A DNA stretch of 64,000 bases from Phytoseiulus persimilis. Taxonomy: Eukaryota; Arthropoda; Arachnida; Mesostigmata; Phytoseiidae. How positions within the stretch are numbered: position 1 is the first letter of the stretch; every line of letters begins with the position of its first letter. The stretch covers positions 7,998,001 to 8,062,000 of the forward strand of contig CM075103.1 in NCBI GenBank assembly GCA_037576195.1, given 5' to 3'. Below are positions 37,201-50,808 of this stretch, piece after piece. Under the pieces are notes generated by a model. It was not told the DNA's origin, did no database searches, and saw nothing but the letters and a program-made list of their open reading frames with translations. The position numbers and the translations under genes were made by a program.

Positions 37201-37223
37201 CCCCCCCCCCCCCCCCCCCCCCC
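37201..37223. repeat. Poly(C) tract, 23 bases
   Basis: An uninterrupted run of 23 C on the + strand within CLCA intron 1, the longest homopolymer in the window. No terminal repeats could be matched around it. Confidence 0.95.
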
Positions 37224-40200
37224 TCGTTCCCTCTTGGTGACCCCCTCCTCGGACAGATAGACGACCAGTCGGTCCTTCAGGACACGAGAGTAATGAGCGC
37301 CATCTTTCGCGTTTGTCTAAGCGGACGCACACCGTTCTTATCTTGCTCATCACGCAAAAACCAACATGCGTGCTCCCCCAACCATGCACGGTACGAAGAT
37401 GCCGAGGTGCACTGTAACAGTTGCACGGGTGTACGTAGACGACATGGCGGCACGGTTTCGCCCCGATAGATATGTTTGCGGCAGCACGCGCACCGCCAGC
37501 TGTACGATGGTGAGGTTGCGTTTGTCATCGGAGCAGCTCTGGAGGCGCATCCGTCGGAATATTTCCAGACGAGACCCATCCGGAGAAAAGCTCGCAAGAA
37601 CAGAACTCGGATGGATCCGCGCTGCCCGCCCGCGACGAAACGATCAGGACGTGCCGTATATGAAATTGTTTGGTATCAAATATCATGGACCTGGCCGCCA
37701 TGCCAACGATCTGTACTGTTTGAAATCGAGATCGCGCCGTCCGTTTAATATCGTTTCCCTTTATTGGACTCGGTTTCTGGCTTCTTTCGAGTTGATGTGT
37801 GTTTTGGAACAGGAGCTCGGAGAGCAACCGGGAATGCCCGGGACCAGTTTAGAGTTACATGCCGTCACAACGACAGACTCAATGACCGGCCGATTGATCC
37901 AGCCCCAGACGGAACGAGGCGAAACCGGAATAATCGGTTTCTGTTCCGCTCGAACACGGCTCATGTGCACGGACGCAACGTTCACCACGAACTCGACGTC
38001 GAGTCGAGTGCGACCAATGGCCTAACATCTCCGCCGGTCGAACTGCTTGGCCTGGAAGCGGTTGTTAGGCAATCCGATAGCGTGTATTCATCGGAATGAA
38101 TCGTTTCTATCAGCGCGGGTCACCGCCGAACTTCCGCCGAACACCAACGCGTCCCTTCTGTTCGTGAACAGCAAGGAGTTGCTCTGCTCGAGCTGATCGC
38201 TCGGACAACTCAGTCCCTCGAGGGGGCTGGTAGTTGGTGGAAGCAATTTTCCGCCGATATTTCCGTCGACTGGAAATCCCTTCTGGGAGGAGGCGGCTCG
38301 AGCTCCGAAAACAGTCGGAAGCTCGAGAGCCACTCATCACTGGGGAGGGCCCGCTAGAGGCCAACGGGGACGAGGAGCCGGGGCGCCGAGTCTCCGCGGA
38401 CGGAATGACGGATTTCGCGACGGAGTCGGTCCGATCAGTCGAGTCGACGATGCCACGAGGTCGTGCTGTTTTACGAAAGACACAGCTGAACAAAGACAGG
38501 GCGACAAGTTGCATTTCGTCGGGTTTCGCGGTTCATTTTCGCCCGTGTCCATCTGTCGTCGTCTCTCGTGGTCCCTAATGCGATTAGCGGTCCCATAAGT
38601 CAGTCAGTCGGGCGGACCATGGCCGCTCCCTCCCATTTTTCTGGCTCGCCGCGAGTTGCCCGCTCGGAGCTGCTGATCGAGCCGTAGAGCGAGCAGCGAA
38701 CGCGCCAGTCACTCACTCATCCCGATCGGTTCGCGAGAGGGAACGGCGGCGCGGAATGTGAGAACCTGACACCCTAGGTTCGGAGCGGGCTCGAGAGGAT
38801 CTCGGACACGTTCACCTGGTTTCTGACCTACATCGGGATAGAGAAAGAGCCAGGGCGAGGTGTTGACGCCGGGCGGCAACCGGGATCGCAGGAGAACCTC
38901 CAGGGCTCGTCCTGGAGTCCGAATCCCGGTTGGGAGACGAAGCGCACCGTGGGGTCTGGAGTCCGGCTTGGCGCGGGCCGTTGCCTGGTGGGGATTGGGG
39001 AAACCGGCGCCGGGCTCGAATTCTTTGTCGAAGCCTCGCGCTAATTGGCGCTGGGGGTGGAAGTTCGGCGCCTATACGATTGCGTGGTACGATTGTGTAT
39101 CGGCATGCAAATTCACTGCCGGGACTGTTTGCCTGCACGCGGGCCCTGCTCGTTTGTTACTATATTCGCCGTTGGGGCGAGTTCGTTCGTATTCTCCTGG
39201 AGCCGCTGTTGCGCACAGTGGAATGGCGCCGGCAACGATGCTAACGATGTCGATTCGTGCCTTTGTAATCAAATAGCACAAAACCCACGGCGGTCAACGA
39301 CCTGCACACGATTTAAGGTCGGAACGCTAAAGAGCCTGCAGGTTTATTGGACGCTCTCCCGGAATCCGTGTGTTCAGGTGGCGGAAGCGGTTTCAATTCA
39401 GCTCGATCCAGGAGGTGCTTCCAGTGGAAGGAGGCATCTTCCTGCAACGTTCGTGAATCCAAACTCGCCGTGACATCCAAATCAACCGGCGAAAACTTCA
39501 CAAGCGACATCTCGGAATATAGCCGCAAGCGTCCTCTCAAGAATGCCGATGACGTAGACGAGGAGGAGCGATCGGGAGTCCCTGAAACCATCTCCTCCAG
39601 GGAAGGAGTTCGGCTTTTCAGCGCGCTGTTGAACTCGAGAACCCTGAGGAACCTTGGCTCGCAACGGTCCCGGGGCGAGAAAGACGGCGAAAAACCTCCT
39701 GAGTTTCGACTCAGACCTCCACTCCGGAAGATCCACCAAGACTTGAGATGGCAACGGACAGAAACGATTTTATCGACCAGAGTTTTGGGTATTCCGGGAT
39801 GCTGAAACGCCGCGCTTACAGGAGATGTAACCACTCCTGTTCGCTTAACCTGCGTGCAGCTTCCCCTGGATTCAGTCCGAAACGGAGATGAGGAAACATT
39901 TCACTGTGAGCTCAAGACCGCAGCCGATCGACCTGATTCCACGATCAGGAATTCATTCAAACAGAGCGAATCTGAGCGTACCCGCCTCAATTCACCTCAT
40001 TCAAGAACCCAGTCCGAGCTCTTTGATCGGCACGGCGAGAACTCCAAAGTTTCAACTTTCTCAACCCTGAAGAAACACCTCTGAAACTTCTTCCAGAACC
40101 CGGGGAGACTTCTCAGAGAAGCTTCCACAGAATTGTCATCCGGGTCGGTTGAAGCCAGGCTGGAGTTCTGAAGAAATCCAAAACACCGAGCGCGATATCT

Positions 40201-43200
40201 CCCATCTGGACGGGAGATCGTTCGGGGAAGCGTCCTGTTTCCTGTTTGAGAGACTTTCGATGGCGTCGAACAGTACCCCATATCTCTGCTCTCAGCTGAA
40301 TGAATGTAGCAGAGAACATCGTGCGGCGGTTGAGATCACCGTCGAAAATCCCAAACGAAGCTCAGATTCGACAGCTTCAAGCTCTGCTTCTCCATCATTA
40401 TCATCATCACGATCAACAATTGATCACAAATAACAGAAGACTTGGTTTTGATCCCGTGACATCGATTCGTTTCGGAGGGCTCGATCGGCCCGGAGACTTC
40501 GGATCCAGACGAGCCGGCAGGCAGCATAAATCTGCGGGAAAAAAATTCATTCCGTTCAGGAGCTGCAGGCCATTGTGTGCTATAGGCCGAAAAAAACGAG
40601 GGCTAACTTGACATGGGGCCTCTTTGGTGCACTATGATCCGATTGTATGGGCGATCACGTAGACGTCGACACAAGCCGACGTCGACACCGACACGCAAGC
40701 CGCTTCTCAGGATAAACAACGACGCTGAGCCGACAGAAGGTGGGGGCCGAAGTTGACAATTTGGGATTTACGCCGCCCTATGCTCTTGGTCTCTTTCAAT
40801 ATTTCTCCCGGCCTGGGTCTCTCTGGGATCCGTTTCAAAATACCCTTAGGTGGAAATCTTTAGCGCTCCCCGTGCAAAATATCCTTGGGTGAAAGCGTTC
40901 CCACGTCCAAACAAAGCACCCCGAAAGCGAGAGAACGAGAGAGAGAGAATCTTCGCCGCTCTCATTGGCAATAGCTCTCGGTGGAAATGTTTGGAAGTTT
41001 TTGGTTCGATCGAGAAATCCTCGCACTGTCTCTGGTATTCGCTTCATATAAATCCGTCAGCGTTGTCGGCCTTGTTGTTGCCTCCTTTGTTTGTCGTCGC
41101 CATCGTCTGCGAGACGACCGAACGAGCAGCGTGAACTTCAATGAAGGGGGAGATGGAACAAAGCTAATTAATTTGGAGCAAGCCGCTTTTGTCGTTTCTG
41201 GCTTCGTCCGTGATGTTTTAATTTTCTCCCTCTCCCGCCCAGTAACTGCGGAGCGCCCGTGGTTTGTTATGGAGGGTATTCTCGAAAAGAGAAGGAAAAA
41301 ACATCGGAAGTAGCGAGTGTTTCGAATCTTCGAAGCCTCTCGTTATCTCAGGAGGAGGGACAGATTCCTACCGTACGTTCCGAGCTGTTCTATCACAAAA
41401 CGGTTCCCTGAAAACGAGTGTTCCATCTATCGCTGGTCCTACCCTCTCCTGATCCGTCAGAAGCAGGTCGGTGAACAGACGAGACTGGCCGTGGCGATCT
41501 CCGTACTTGGTGCAACGATTCGAAGTAGTGCTTTCGAATAATGTGGCGCGGCGGGACTTCGAAACTTCTCTCAATGCTCGGGAGGTCAGCGACGAACTCG
41601 GCGGTCGGAGTCGGAAGTTTTTTGTCAGACTGGACCATGCGTGCTGCCCGCGAAGTTCATCTGAAAGAAGTCACAGCGCGAGCTGTTCTCCAGATCCTTC
41701 GTCTGCATCCCTTCCTGTGTCGCTCCCGCCCTCACACTGAGGCATCATATTCAAATCTCGATTCCTGGTTGTGAATAAACAACTTTGAGATTTGCATTGA
41801 AACGAACTTTTGGTGTCGGCTGCTCAGAGATGGCATTGCATCCGAACTTGGCAAAGGACACCGCCGAGTATCGAAAAGTATCAGAGTCGCTCAGACTCGC
41901 TGCTCCGGGAAAAATTCCGTCGATGAAGAAAGTTAAGGGAGCTTGGCCGGGATTCGCGGGGGGAGGTGAAATTAAACGTAAGCTCAAAATCGATCAATTC
42001 TTCCGAGAGTGAGGGAGAAATACGAATGATCGAAACGGAGCTGACACGACGGACACCGTAGAGGCGAAGACGCGAGGCCAGGAAATCCGAGAGATTTGCC
42101 GAAAGAGAAATGCTGCGGCCGCGGTTCACAGACGAGGTGTTGTCATGCATTTCCTTTTTTTTTTTCTCTCTCTTGACACCCGTCGCGGAGCCGCCTGGCC
42201 TGCGGACTGAGATGAAGCTTAAGCTTGAGGCGAGCAGAAAGCTCTCGAGTTACTTCATTGTTCGAAGATGTCAAGCTGACAGCGAAGATTATCCTGTCCG
42301 TTAGGGCTCCCAGAATGTCAAGAGCCTTCTGAGGTTTGCCGACAACACTAAAAACAGTGGTTTTGATTTTGGCTCGCTGAGACCTTCTATCCGCAAGCTC
42401 GTTCCTCGGCATTCCATATCGGATGCGAAACGCTTCAAACCTCCACAACCTCGAAAGCCGTCATTTCCCCTCAGCAACGATCATCTCGAGGCTCGGAAGT
42501 GGGGGAACCTGTGTCTCGGACGACATTGATGCTCTCCGAAAGAGACTGCTTCGATCGCATGCCGATTGCTTACCACTCGCATTGCGTTGATCTAGCCATA
42601 CAGGTTAGCCGCGATTTGACAAAAAAAAATGTCACTTGACTGGTTTTCGATTCCTTCTGGACTTTACCAGATTGAGTAAGGTTCCCCCGCACTATTATGG
42701 ACCCTCAAAGAATGGGACGCTCAAAGTTTCAGAATCGTTTTCGCGAGAAATTTCGAGCGAGTTACAGAACCGAATTTTTACCCTCGCTCGGAGTGCATCT
42801 ACTCTTAATTGCATTCCTCCGATCGTGGACACGGCTGAATAAGCTTCATATGAGCGTCTCGGCCGCGGGATCAAATCGACAGCGGATCAAAATCGTACAA
42901 AAGATGAAATTCTCTTGGAAGAACTTCGATCCACGACCACTGATTGGGCGCTTGGATGACTGGCCGGCCGGCCGAACGATCAGCTAACTGACCTCACAGG
43001 TCAGCGGTTCAATACATCCATCGATGTTCTAATACGTACAGGTTTGATGACACAAAATACATACACAGACGTACAATTAGACGCCATTGTTTTTGCAGTC
43101 GCCGGCTGAGGTGAGCTGTTGATAGCGTCATCGTATCGATTCAACGGTTTGTTCTACAACTCGTCTCCTCCACAGACTTCCTCTGTACAGAGACCTCTCG

Positions 43201-46200
43201 AAGCGCGAAAATGGCGGAATGCGAGGCGAGGCATCGAAATTAGAGGAGGGAAAAGTGTTGCGAAAACACAAGGGTGTAGGAAAACAGGAGCGAAGAAACT
43301 CTCCACCCAACGGCTGTCATGAAGACGGATCGTGGCGGAGGTGCCTCTTTCGGCTCCAACTTTTTGTCTCGGCTCGATTCAGTTTAGCCGTTTCGGCGAG
43401 GAAAACCTATCGCTGACGACATCGACGCGGCCGTCAACACCGAGTTGGGCAGCGATCGACACGCGATAAAATCCAGCGAGGGCTCCGGAATCCTCAATGG
43501 AGCCGTAAAAACAGCTGATCAAACACCGGCTCGATGAGGAGGACTTTTTCTCCTCCAGTACTCGCCGGAAGCTTGATTTCACCTGAGATGAGCGCTCTTG
43601 TAACCGATTCGGTGTCGCGAGTGGTATCCGCCTGATGAACGAATTTTCTGGAAGTGGTGATCCATAAATCAGCCGCGACGCCACGCCGGACGGGGCATTC
43701 GACGTTGACATCCGATTCATCAGAACTTTTGGATTAATTCATGCGCATCACGAATCAGTCGATGAATTGATCGTCGAATATACGCGTCTCTACTATCGAC
43801 GACCCGAAATATGTGCACAACCGTTCTGAAAACGATTCTTACGCTCGTAATACCCTTGATTTATGGTGGCGAACATGAAACACCTTTCATTAACGAGAGT
43901 CTTGGCGGCGGAATTCGAGCCCAACAGGATGGAGATATGGAAGGGTGAGGGTGCGCGCGAGGGAGAATTCCCTCCTGACAGCTTGGTTCATAATTTGCTC
44001 GCCTATTTGAATAAGCTCTCCTCCGATGACTTGGCGGCAAGCAAACTGGTTCGGTTAGCAGCTTAAAAAGATGATTGTTCCCTGGCAGATGAGCCGTCGC
44101 TGCCATCCGCCGCGAGCTCTGTGAGCAGAAAGTGTCACACTGGGTTTTGAGGGCGGAAATATTTCTCACACAGCGTGCTTCGAAAAAATGATTTCCCTGT
44201 TGAGAGGAACCGTTCGAGCGACCGACGCAAGATCGAGCCAGCTCGCAACAGTCTTTCTCCACCCCGCACGTTATTTTGATGCTTCACTCGTTTCGGGGCT
44301 TGTGGATTTTGTTGTTCCAAGCGTTCAAGAGCTTCTCGACAGAACATGAAGAAAGTTGTACTCCCGTTCATTTCGCTCGCTTGTTTTTTGTTTCTCTGAT
44401 CTCTCCCACAATCCGCTCCTGTGCTCGGAAAAGACCCCGGCTTCGTCGAGACTTAGCCGGAGCCTCCGAGGGAGGAAAAGTTATTTCGTGAACTAGTTGC
44501 CGGAAAAGCAAGACGACCCCGTATATCTCTTCCGATTGTCCGTTGTCGGAGCCGCTCTCAAGCTCCGTCTCGTCTTCGTTTTCTCTTCATTCCTGGAGAT
44601 AAAGTAAGCTAACTCGAGCCAATAAGTAAAGCCAAATAGTTGGAATCTCCGTGCGCGTGCAAGTGCTCCGCGTTCCGCATCTCATTTCCGACGTGCGTCC
44701 CCCGTGCCGCCATGGTAGCACTCCTTCTCAACATATTTCTTGACCCAAAATCCTCATCCTCCCTTTTGGATCCCCATTCTTCCCCTCACCCTCTCTACTT
44801 TCCTCCTCCCGCATTCCCATAATGGCGCCTTCTCTACCGGAAATTTAATCGTGCCCGCGCTCCAAAATGGCGGCGAAAATGACAAAGACAACTCTATCAA
44901 TCGATATATTATTGGTAGGTCCCCACAACTGCTCTCAGGGAAACTTCATCTTTATGGAGATCCGCTCAAGCCTCACACGTTATTCTTGTAAAATACTTCT
45001 CAGCGGAGGAATCGTTTCCCATCATAAAAACAAGTGTGCGTGTGGAACGACCAACACGGTTCGGCATTTCCGATGTTCCGACGGGATATCATTGCATTCG
45101 ACGGGTCGGGATGCCAAGAGCCGGAGAGCGTCTGACCTTGGTCGATCTGTTAGCTTTGAAAATGATAGTTCAGTCATTGGAGCGGAAAAAGCAAATTGCT
45201 CGGGTGAGAAGTGGAAAGAGAAGCGAATCTCGAATCCCTTAACGAATCGCGTCCGGAGTTGCTCGATCTCGAAGCGCCAGCCAACGAGAGAGCAACTTGC
45301 ACATTTGGAACACGTTTTGCAAATACGCTGTAGCAAAACTCGCTCGTCGGACCGCTATATCCGATATCGATTGGGCTGAGTTCACGCATGGGAACATACA
45401 GGATATGGTGCGCAGTGCTATTTGGTTTTGCTGCGATTCGACGACGTCGTCGTTTGCGCCATCCGCTCGACAATGCTTCAGCAGTCTCCGAGCGGGCGGG
45501 TGGGTGGGCGAGAGGAGGCAAGGGGAGCAGGAGGGGGGAGGAAGGGGGAGCTGGATAGCGAGTCAGCCAGAAAACTAGCCGATAGAATATTGTGCTAGCG
45601 CGGCGACTGCATTTGAGCTCCCGCATGGGCTGATGGAGTCGATCCGACTCGACCCGGCAAGGCCAGAGCCAAAATCACTGAATACAATCAGCTGCAGCGG
45701 CGGCTGTGGTCGCCGGCACGCCAATCGAAAGGCATCATCGGAAGCACGTGGCCGCCAATTTGTGATCTGGGATCACTCACTCGTGCCAACGAGAGTGTCC
45801 GGCCATCGGTCCGGCACTCAACCTAATTCGACAAGACCTACTTTCTCTCGACAGGGAAGCGGGTAGAGTACCCGTCCGTCCATCCTTCCGTTCGGAACTT
45901 CGATGCAGAACTGACACCGCTCCGAACGATTCCTCACTTTCACACGATGGTTGCGCGCTCCGCGAGTTCGGCTGAGCCGAAATGCGTTCGAGGTGCAGTC
46001 GGTGTGTGAAATTCAATCTTGTCAACGGCGCTTATCAGCCGTCAAGCCGATTATCTTCAATCGAGTCGATTTCCACGAGTTGATCGCGATCCCCGAGCAG
46101 CAAAGCTATCACCCCACTCCAAATGTCCTCGAGCTGTGACATCTCGTTCGAATCTCGTGTCGGGGATCGCATGTAAATTCGAGAGATTTGAGGCGACTTT

Positions 46201-46404
46201 CCGATAGGAACGTTGGAGACGGAATGTTGCTCGCGATCATCTCTTCTTTGAATCGGAACGAACGTATCCGTCATTGGAAGCCGTATACATCGGAGTAGTT
46301 TTCTCAATTCTGTGTTCCAGAGATAAGTATATGCCGCATTCTTCCGATTTTTCCGCGATTGCAGCCCCCTTTTTCGGGGGCGGCTGAAGGATACACACCC
46401 CTCT

Positions 46405-46418
46405 CCCCCCCCCCCCCC
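46405..46418. repeat. Poly(C) tract, 14 bases
   Basis: A run of 14 C preceded by CTCT. It sits between CGGCTGAAGG and CTTCAGCTG, a loose inverted pair that may mark the ends of a small foldback. Confidence 0.9.
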
Positions 46419-47179
46419 TTCAGCTGAAGAAAATACACCGTTTAGCAGCGTTCATTTGGAAGATTAGTTTATTCTGGGGAGCGACTTTGCCACAATGGGT
46501 CGAGTGATCATGGAGGCAGAAGCATTCATCGGACGGAGGTTTAGAATATACGGAACCCACATTTGCGCCGATAAATATCGGTGGGGAGATCGTTCGATGG
46601 ACGTATTCCGATACAACGCCGAGAAGATGCGCCGGGCTTCATGGGGCATCTGTTCTCGATTAATTAGTTACAGAAAGAAACGATTCCCTTGAGCTCTGGC
46701 TACCCCAACACGGAACCTCATGGCTGAGCTAATATGTGATCAGGCTGAGAATGCTCGGAGCGAAAAGTAGTCCTTTCGGAATATTCGTAAATGGGAAATC
46801 GAGTCAGGGAAACTTGATCTCGGGATAGAACCCGTCATCGTGCGTTGAACCGGCAATCCCACGAGCTCTCAAGAAGGGAATGCACGGGATGTTACATGTT
46901 GGGAGAACGACTGCGATCCCGACGCGTGCATCGATCGGGATTCCGTGGAGGGCTACGAAGTTCTTGTCCCTCACGACCGATGTTTGCAGAGCGGGCTCGC
47001 TGATAATATGGGGAGACTGTTGACATACTAACTCAGCCCATTCTTAGAGGAATTCGACATCAGACCGCAGACATCACTTTTCCGGATCACCTCACTGCAA
47101 GGCGATGTGGTTAGCGGTGCGCCCCAACATCCGCTGCATCCCGTACCCTGAAACTGATTCCATGTTTTCTTCTTTCCAG

Positions 47180-47328
47180 GTGAGCTCATAAAACGGTATT
47201 ACCGAGGACTCTTTCTGGAGTCTCCGGTGGCAGAGTTGTGTCTCCCTGGAGTCCCACAAACCAGTGACCGTTCAAGTAACCGAATCGTGCGGAAAAACAC
47301 AAACAATCGCCCGGGAAGACAAAAGTAG
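47180..47328 (+). CDS. Putative terminal coding exon of unknown gene nested in CLCA intron 1
   Basis: A very good acceptor (TTTTCTTCTTTCCAG, 47165-47179) is followed by a frame open for 48 codons to a TAG at 47326-47328. It includes ELIKRYYRGLFLESPVAELC and LPGVPQTSDRSSNRIV. An AATAAA hexamer lies at 47532-47537, about 200 bases past the stop, so the segment has the layout of a last exon. The incoming phase would be 1. It may equally be a cryptic acceptor or a transposon fragment. The family is not recognised, and AATAAA is common by chance. Confidence 0.15.
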
Positions 47329-50300
47329 AGAAGAGAAAAATGCTCGCCCGGGCAGAGCACCGCTCCCGGAGGTAGTCGGCCTAGGAATCAACTGAAGCTG
47401 ATAGACATAGAGAGATGGTGAACATCTCCTGGGATCTGGTAAGCGGTCGGCTGGCTGGCTGGACTGACTGCCGCCCGCCTTCTGGAGCTGTTCCATTGGC
47501 TGCCTGGCTGGCTCCGTCCGGCTTCACGGGAAATAAATTCAATTCCAAGACAACAAATTGGCCCGGCCAACAAGGAGAAACTGCCAACTTAGGTAGTCTG
47601 TCAGTTGTAGGTAGGGAGCCAGCGGCGAACCGGGCCAACGGGAATCGACGAAGTGGATAGCGCGTTGCAGATGAGGCTTCAAAGGGAAAAACCGGGATGG
47701 GGTGAGGGAAACAAGGCACATTGGCCGTCGGGTCGGTGGGCGGAAGTAAGAGTAGTGGAAGTAGTTGCAGCAGTGCTCATATATCGTACACGTCCTGGAA
47801 CATCTGGTAGACTCAGTCGAACAGATAGGGAGCAGAGGAGACTCTTGCAAATGCTGTTCTCTCTGACGCACTTGTTTCACTCCAGACAACTGTTGTGGTG
47901 TTGCCCGACTCGGTTGCCCGCCCGCGCGTCGGCTCCCATCGCGGGACCGGGAGCAAGGTGTGCGGGAAAACATACGGCCGCTATCTTCCTGTTTACAACT
48001 CTCTGGAGATGGAAACTCCATCTTCACCCTTTGCCGTCCGTTTGCCTGCCATCAGTCCGTGCTTCCATCCGTCCGCCCATCCGAGGTTGTTTCTGTGCAT
48101 GACCGCTGCCCGTCGGCCGATCAGACTGACAAACCGACGGACATATTTCTTCCGTTTGCGGTTGCCCGCGCTACGGAACTCTCTGAACTTCTGACCGAGA
48201 TCTACAGGCGCTTTTGCCATCGCGACTGGAACCCGAACATCTCCATGGACAGGGATGGCCCGACGTCAATTCAAGCTCCGGTAGTTGAAGGATGGTTCAG
48301 TGTTCTCCGGGATATCGTTCAAAACTCGTGGTATTTCACCAGGAGATTGAGAGATCGCCAGGGAACGCTTGCCTCTTTTCTCCCCGGAACTCTATCCAAA
48401 ATCCGTCGCGAATCTTCGCCGAACTTCTTTGCCCTCTCGACCCTTTTCTCGCTGGCTCCCGCGTGGACTCGACTTCTTCTCCCCGAGCATAGTTTTTGAT
48501 TTCTCGAGTCGAGTTTGGGTTTCTCCATCGTTCCGACTTCGTCTCGCCATTGATTCGATTCTCACAACTCCCTCCTGTGTCTGCTTAGATCATCTCGATA
48601 GTATCGAGCAAAGGTCTTGGAAACGGAACTGTTGTGTTGCGAGAACTCCACCCTGTCGCTCGAGCCGACTCGTTGGCGCTGGAGTGGCAAGTGAGCACAA
48701 ATTGGCAGTTTTATTCCGCCACGATGTGAGAGTGTGATCCGTTGAGGGCGGCGGCTATGTCTCAACAATGCCGTCAACTGGATGTGGCGATCACGTGCAA
48801 CCGAATCAATCGGCCTGATTAGAAGTTACGCTTAACTCAAAACCACACCCCTTAGGAATGAATCCTTTTCGCCGCCCTCTGCGGTACCGCTTTCTCCACG
48901 CCCGACGCTGCCAGCTTTCCCCGCCCCCATCCCCAGCTCCCTTCTCAGTGCTGGTGGAGCGGGTCTAAAACCGAGATACAACACTTGATTAATGAATCTC
49001 TGTTGCTCTCATGCGCGCGAGTTTGCGGCTGCGTTTGTACGCACGTTGGTAAGCATGTATGCCAATGGCAAGGTGGCGTTAACCGGAGGCAAGCAATATC
49101 ATTCATTTTCCTGTTATCGAAACTCGGGAAAGAACATTCGGCGATCAGGCTGCGCTTTTCCAACGCCGCAACGGCTGACTTGAAGCCGTTACCCCGGCTT
49201 ATTTATCGTCTGCAAGTTCTGAGAAATTTGCCGAGCTCGGTGATCTCAGAGCCTGCGTAAAGTTCGATCCAACCCTGTATGGAAGACTCCCCAGAAGTTC
49301 CATCCGAGTTTTGGTCAGGGGAAACGGCTTTCCGAGACGAATCAGGCGGTTCCAGTTATTGCCGAGGACGATTGCTCGGCGGCAATGTGCAGTCCAATCA
49401 TTTCGACCATGCGGACGAATCGATCCGTGTATGTGTATCCATGTATCACTTGTGTTGATCGTACTTCATTAATATTGAATTATGACCCACGGTTATGTGT
49501 CTGGTATACTCGCTGAATCGTTTCCGAGTGAATAGACGAGTCCATGTACTATACTTGATGCGAGATGAATTCACTCATTCAGTCAATTCCGATTCTGATC
49601 ACACGCCATATAATACCGGTATCGGATCTGCTGATTGGAAGCAGTATAGAGTTGTTGGCTCTCTGATTCGTTCGGTCCCAAATGGCTTAGTCTGGCAGAT
49701 TATGTGTTCTTCTCCTCCTACGCCCTCCTCTCGCTGTTGCCATACAACCGATCGGTCACTGGCTCGTAGATACAGCTGACTTTGCCGGACGGATATCGTC
49801 CAAATACAGCCTCAACCCTCAAGGTATCGACGAAGCGGATTGGATGGGACGGGCTGCCGCGAGCTGGCTTCGAGCTGGAAAGCAACCGCGACTGCGAAGA
49901 GTAGAACCATCGATTGGAGCTTTGATGCGTCCAGAGTGTGGCTTCATTGTAGCGATCAACGGACCATTAACAGTCCGAAAACTCGGAATTGGCGAGAAGA
50001 TGTTCGGACTCCGGCTTGTTAGCTCATCGCTTCTATCTCGAGTTGGTTGAGCAGCATACAACCCCCCCCCGCGAACTTAACTTGGACAGAAAATTTGATC
50101 ACTTCCGGGCGCTCTCGGAGGATGCCTAGTTTTTCATTCCCAGCCTCGAGCGAGCGAAGTTGATTCCAGGCGGCTATAGCCTCAATCCCCTTGCGTTCTT
50201 CACGCCCTCGCCCCTATACGTGCTCAGCCATGATCTCTGTTGTAAGATCGTCCGACGCTCAGTTGCTCGCCGTTGCGCTCCCCACTCAACCACGTCGCGG

Positions 50301-50795
50301 ACGTAGGGTAGAATCGAACGGTCCATGCTGAACTTGAGCAGTTTTCAACGACGCTGTTTGGACCAGGAGTCTGAGGCTCGAGCCTCGCTCCAGGAAGTGA
50401 CGTCTTTGACAAGACTTTGCACTCTACCTGAGCCAGCCAATCCGGTGGTTATACATATTTCAGCTGACAACTTATAGGTAGAGAGTTCATCGTCCTGCGA
50501 GGGACGACACGCAAGAGTTTTCGCCTGCGACACAGCGGCTACGAGAGCGGAAGCATCGGCTCGAAGAATACGGGGTTGCGTGGAACCGCGAGGGCCGCCA
50601 CCGGAGCTACGGTGGAGATACGGCTGCGGGAAAATCATCTTCGATCCATGCAAGAACTGATGTCTGGCGTCAGTCACGTTTTGTGCTTCTGATGAGCCGC
50701 CATTGCTTCTCTGCGACGCGCTCCCCACGGAGAGAGTTGAAAGAAGGATTTCGAATCCACTCTGTGGATCCCGAAGGTTCGTTTCGATTTTGCAA

Positions 50796-50808
50796 CCCCC
50801 CCCCCCCC
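50796..50808. repeat. Poly(C) tract, 13 bases
   Basis: A run of 13 C on the + strand in CLCA intron 1, following TTTTGCAA. Confidence 0.9.

Noticed and set aside
37366-38025. 219-codon plus-strand ORF containing YVDD, suggesting reverse transcriptase
   Set aside because: The tetrapeptide is isolated. None of the flanking reverse transcriptase blocks is present in this or adjacent frames.
45021-45080. Plus-strand KCACGTTNTVRHFRC, resembling a LINE zinc-knuckle
   Set aside because: Cysteine and histidine spacing fits loosely, but the downstream sequence is unlike a LINE tail and an overlapping frame is equally open.
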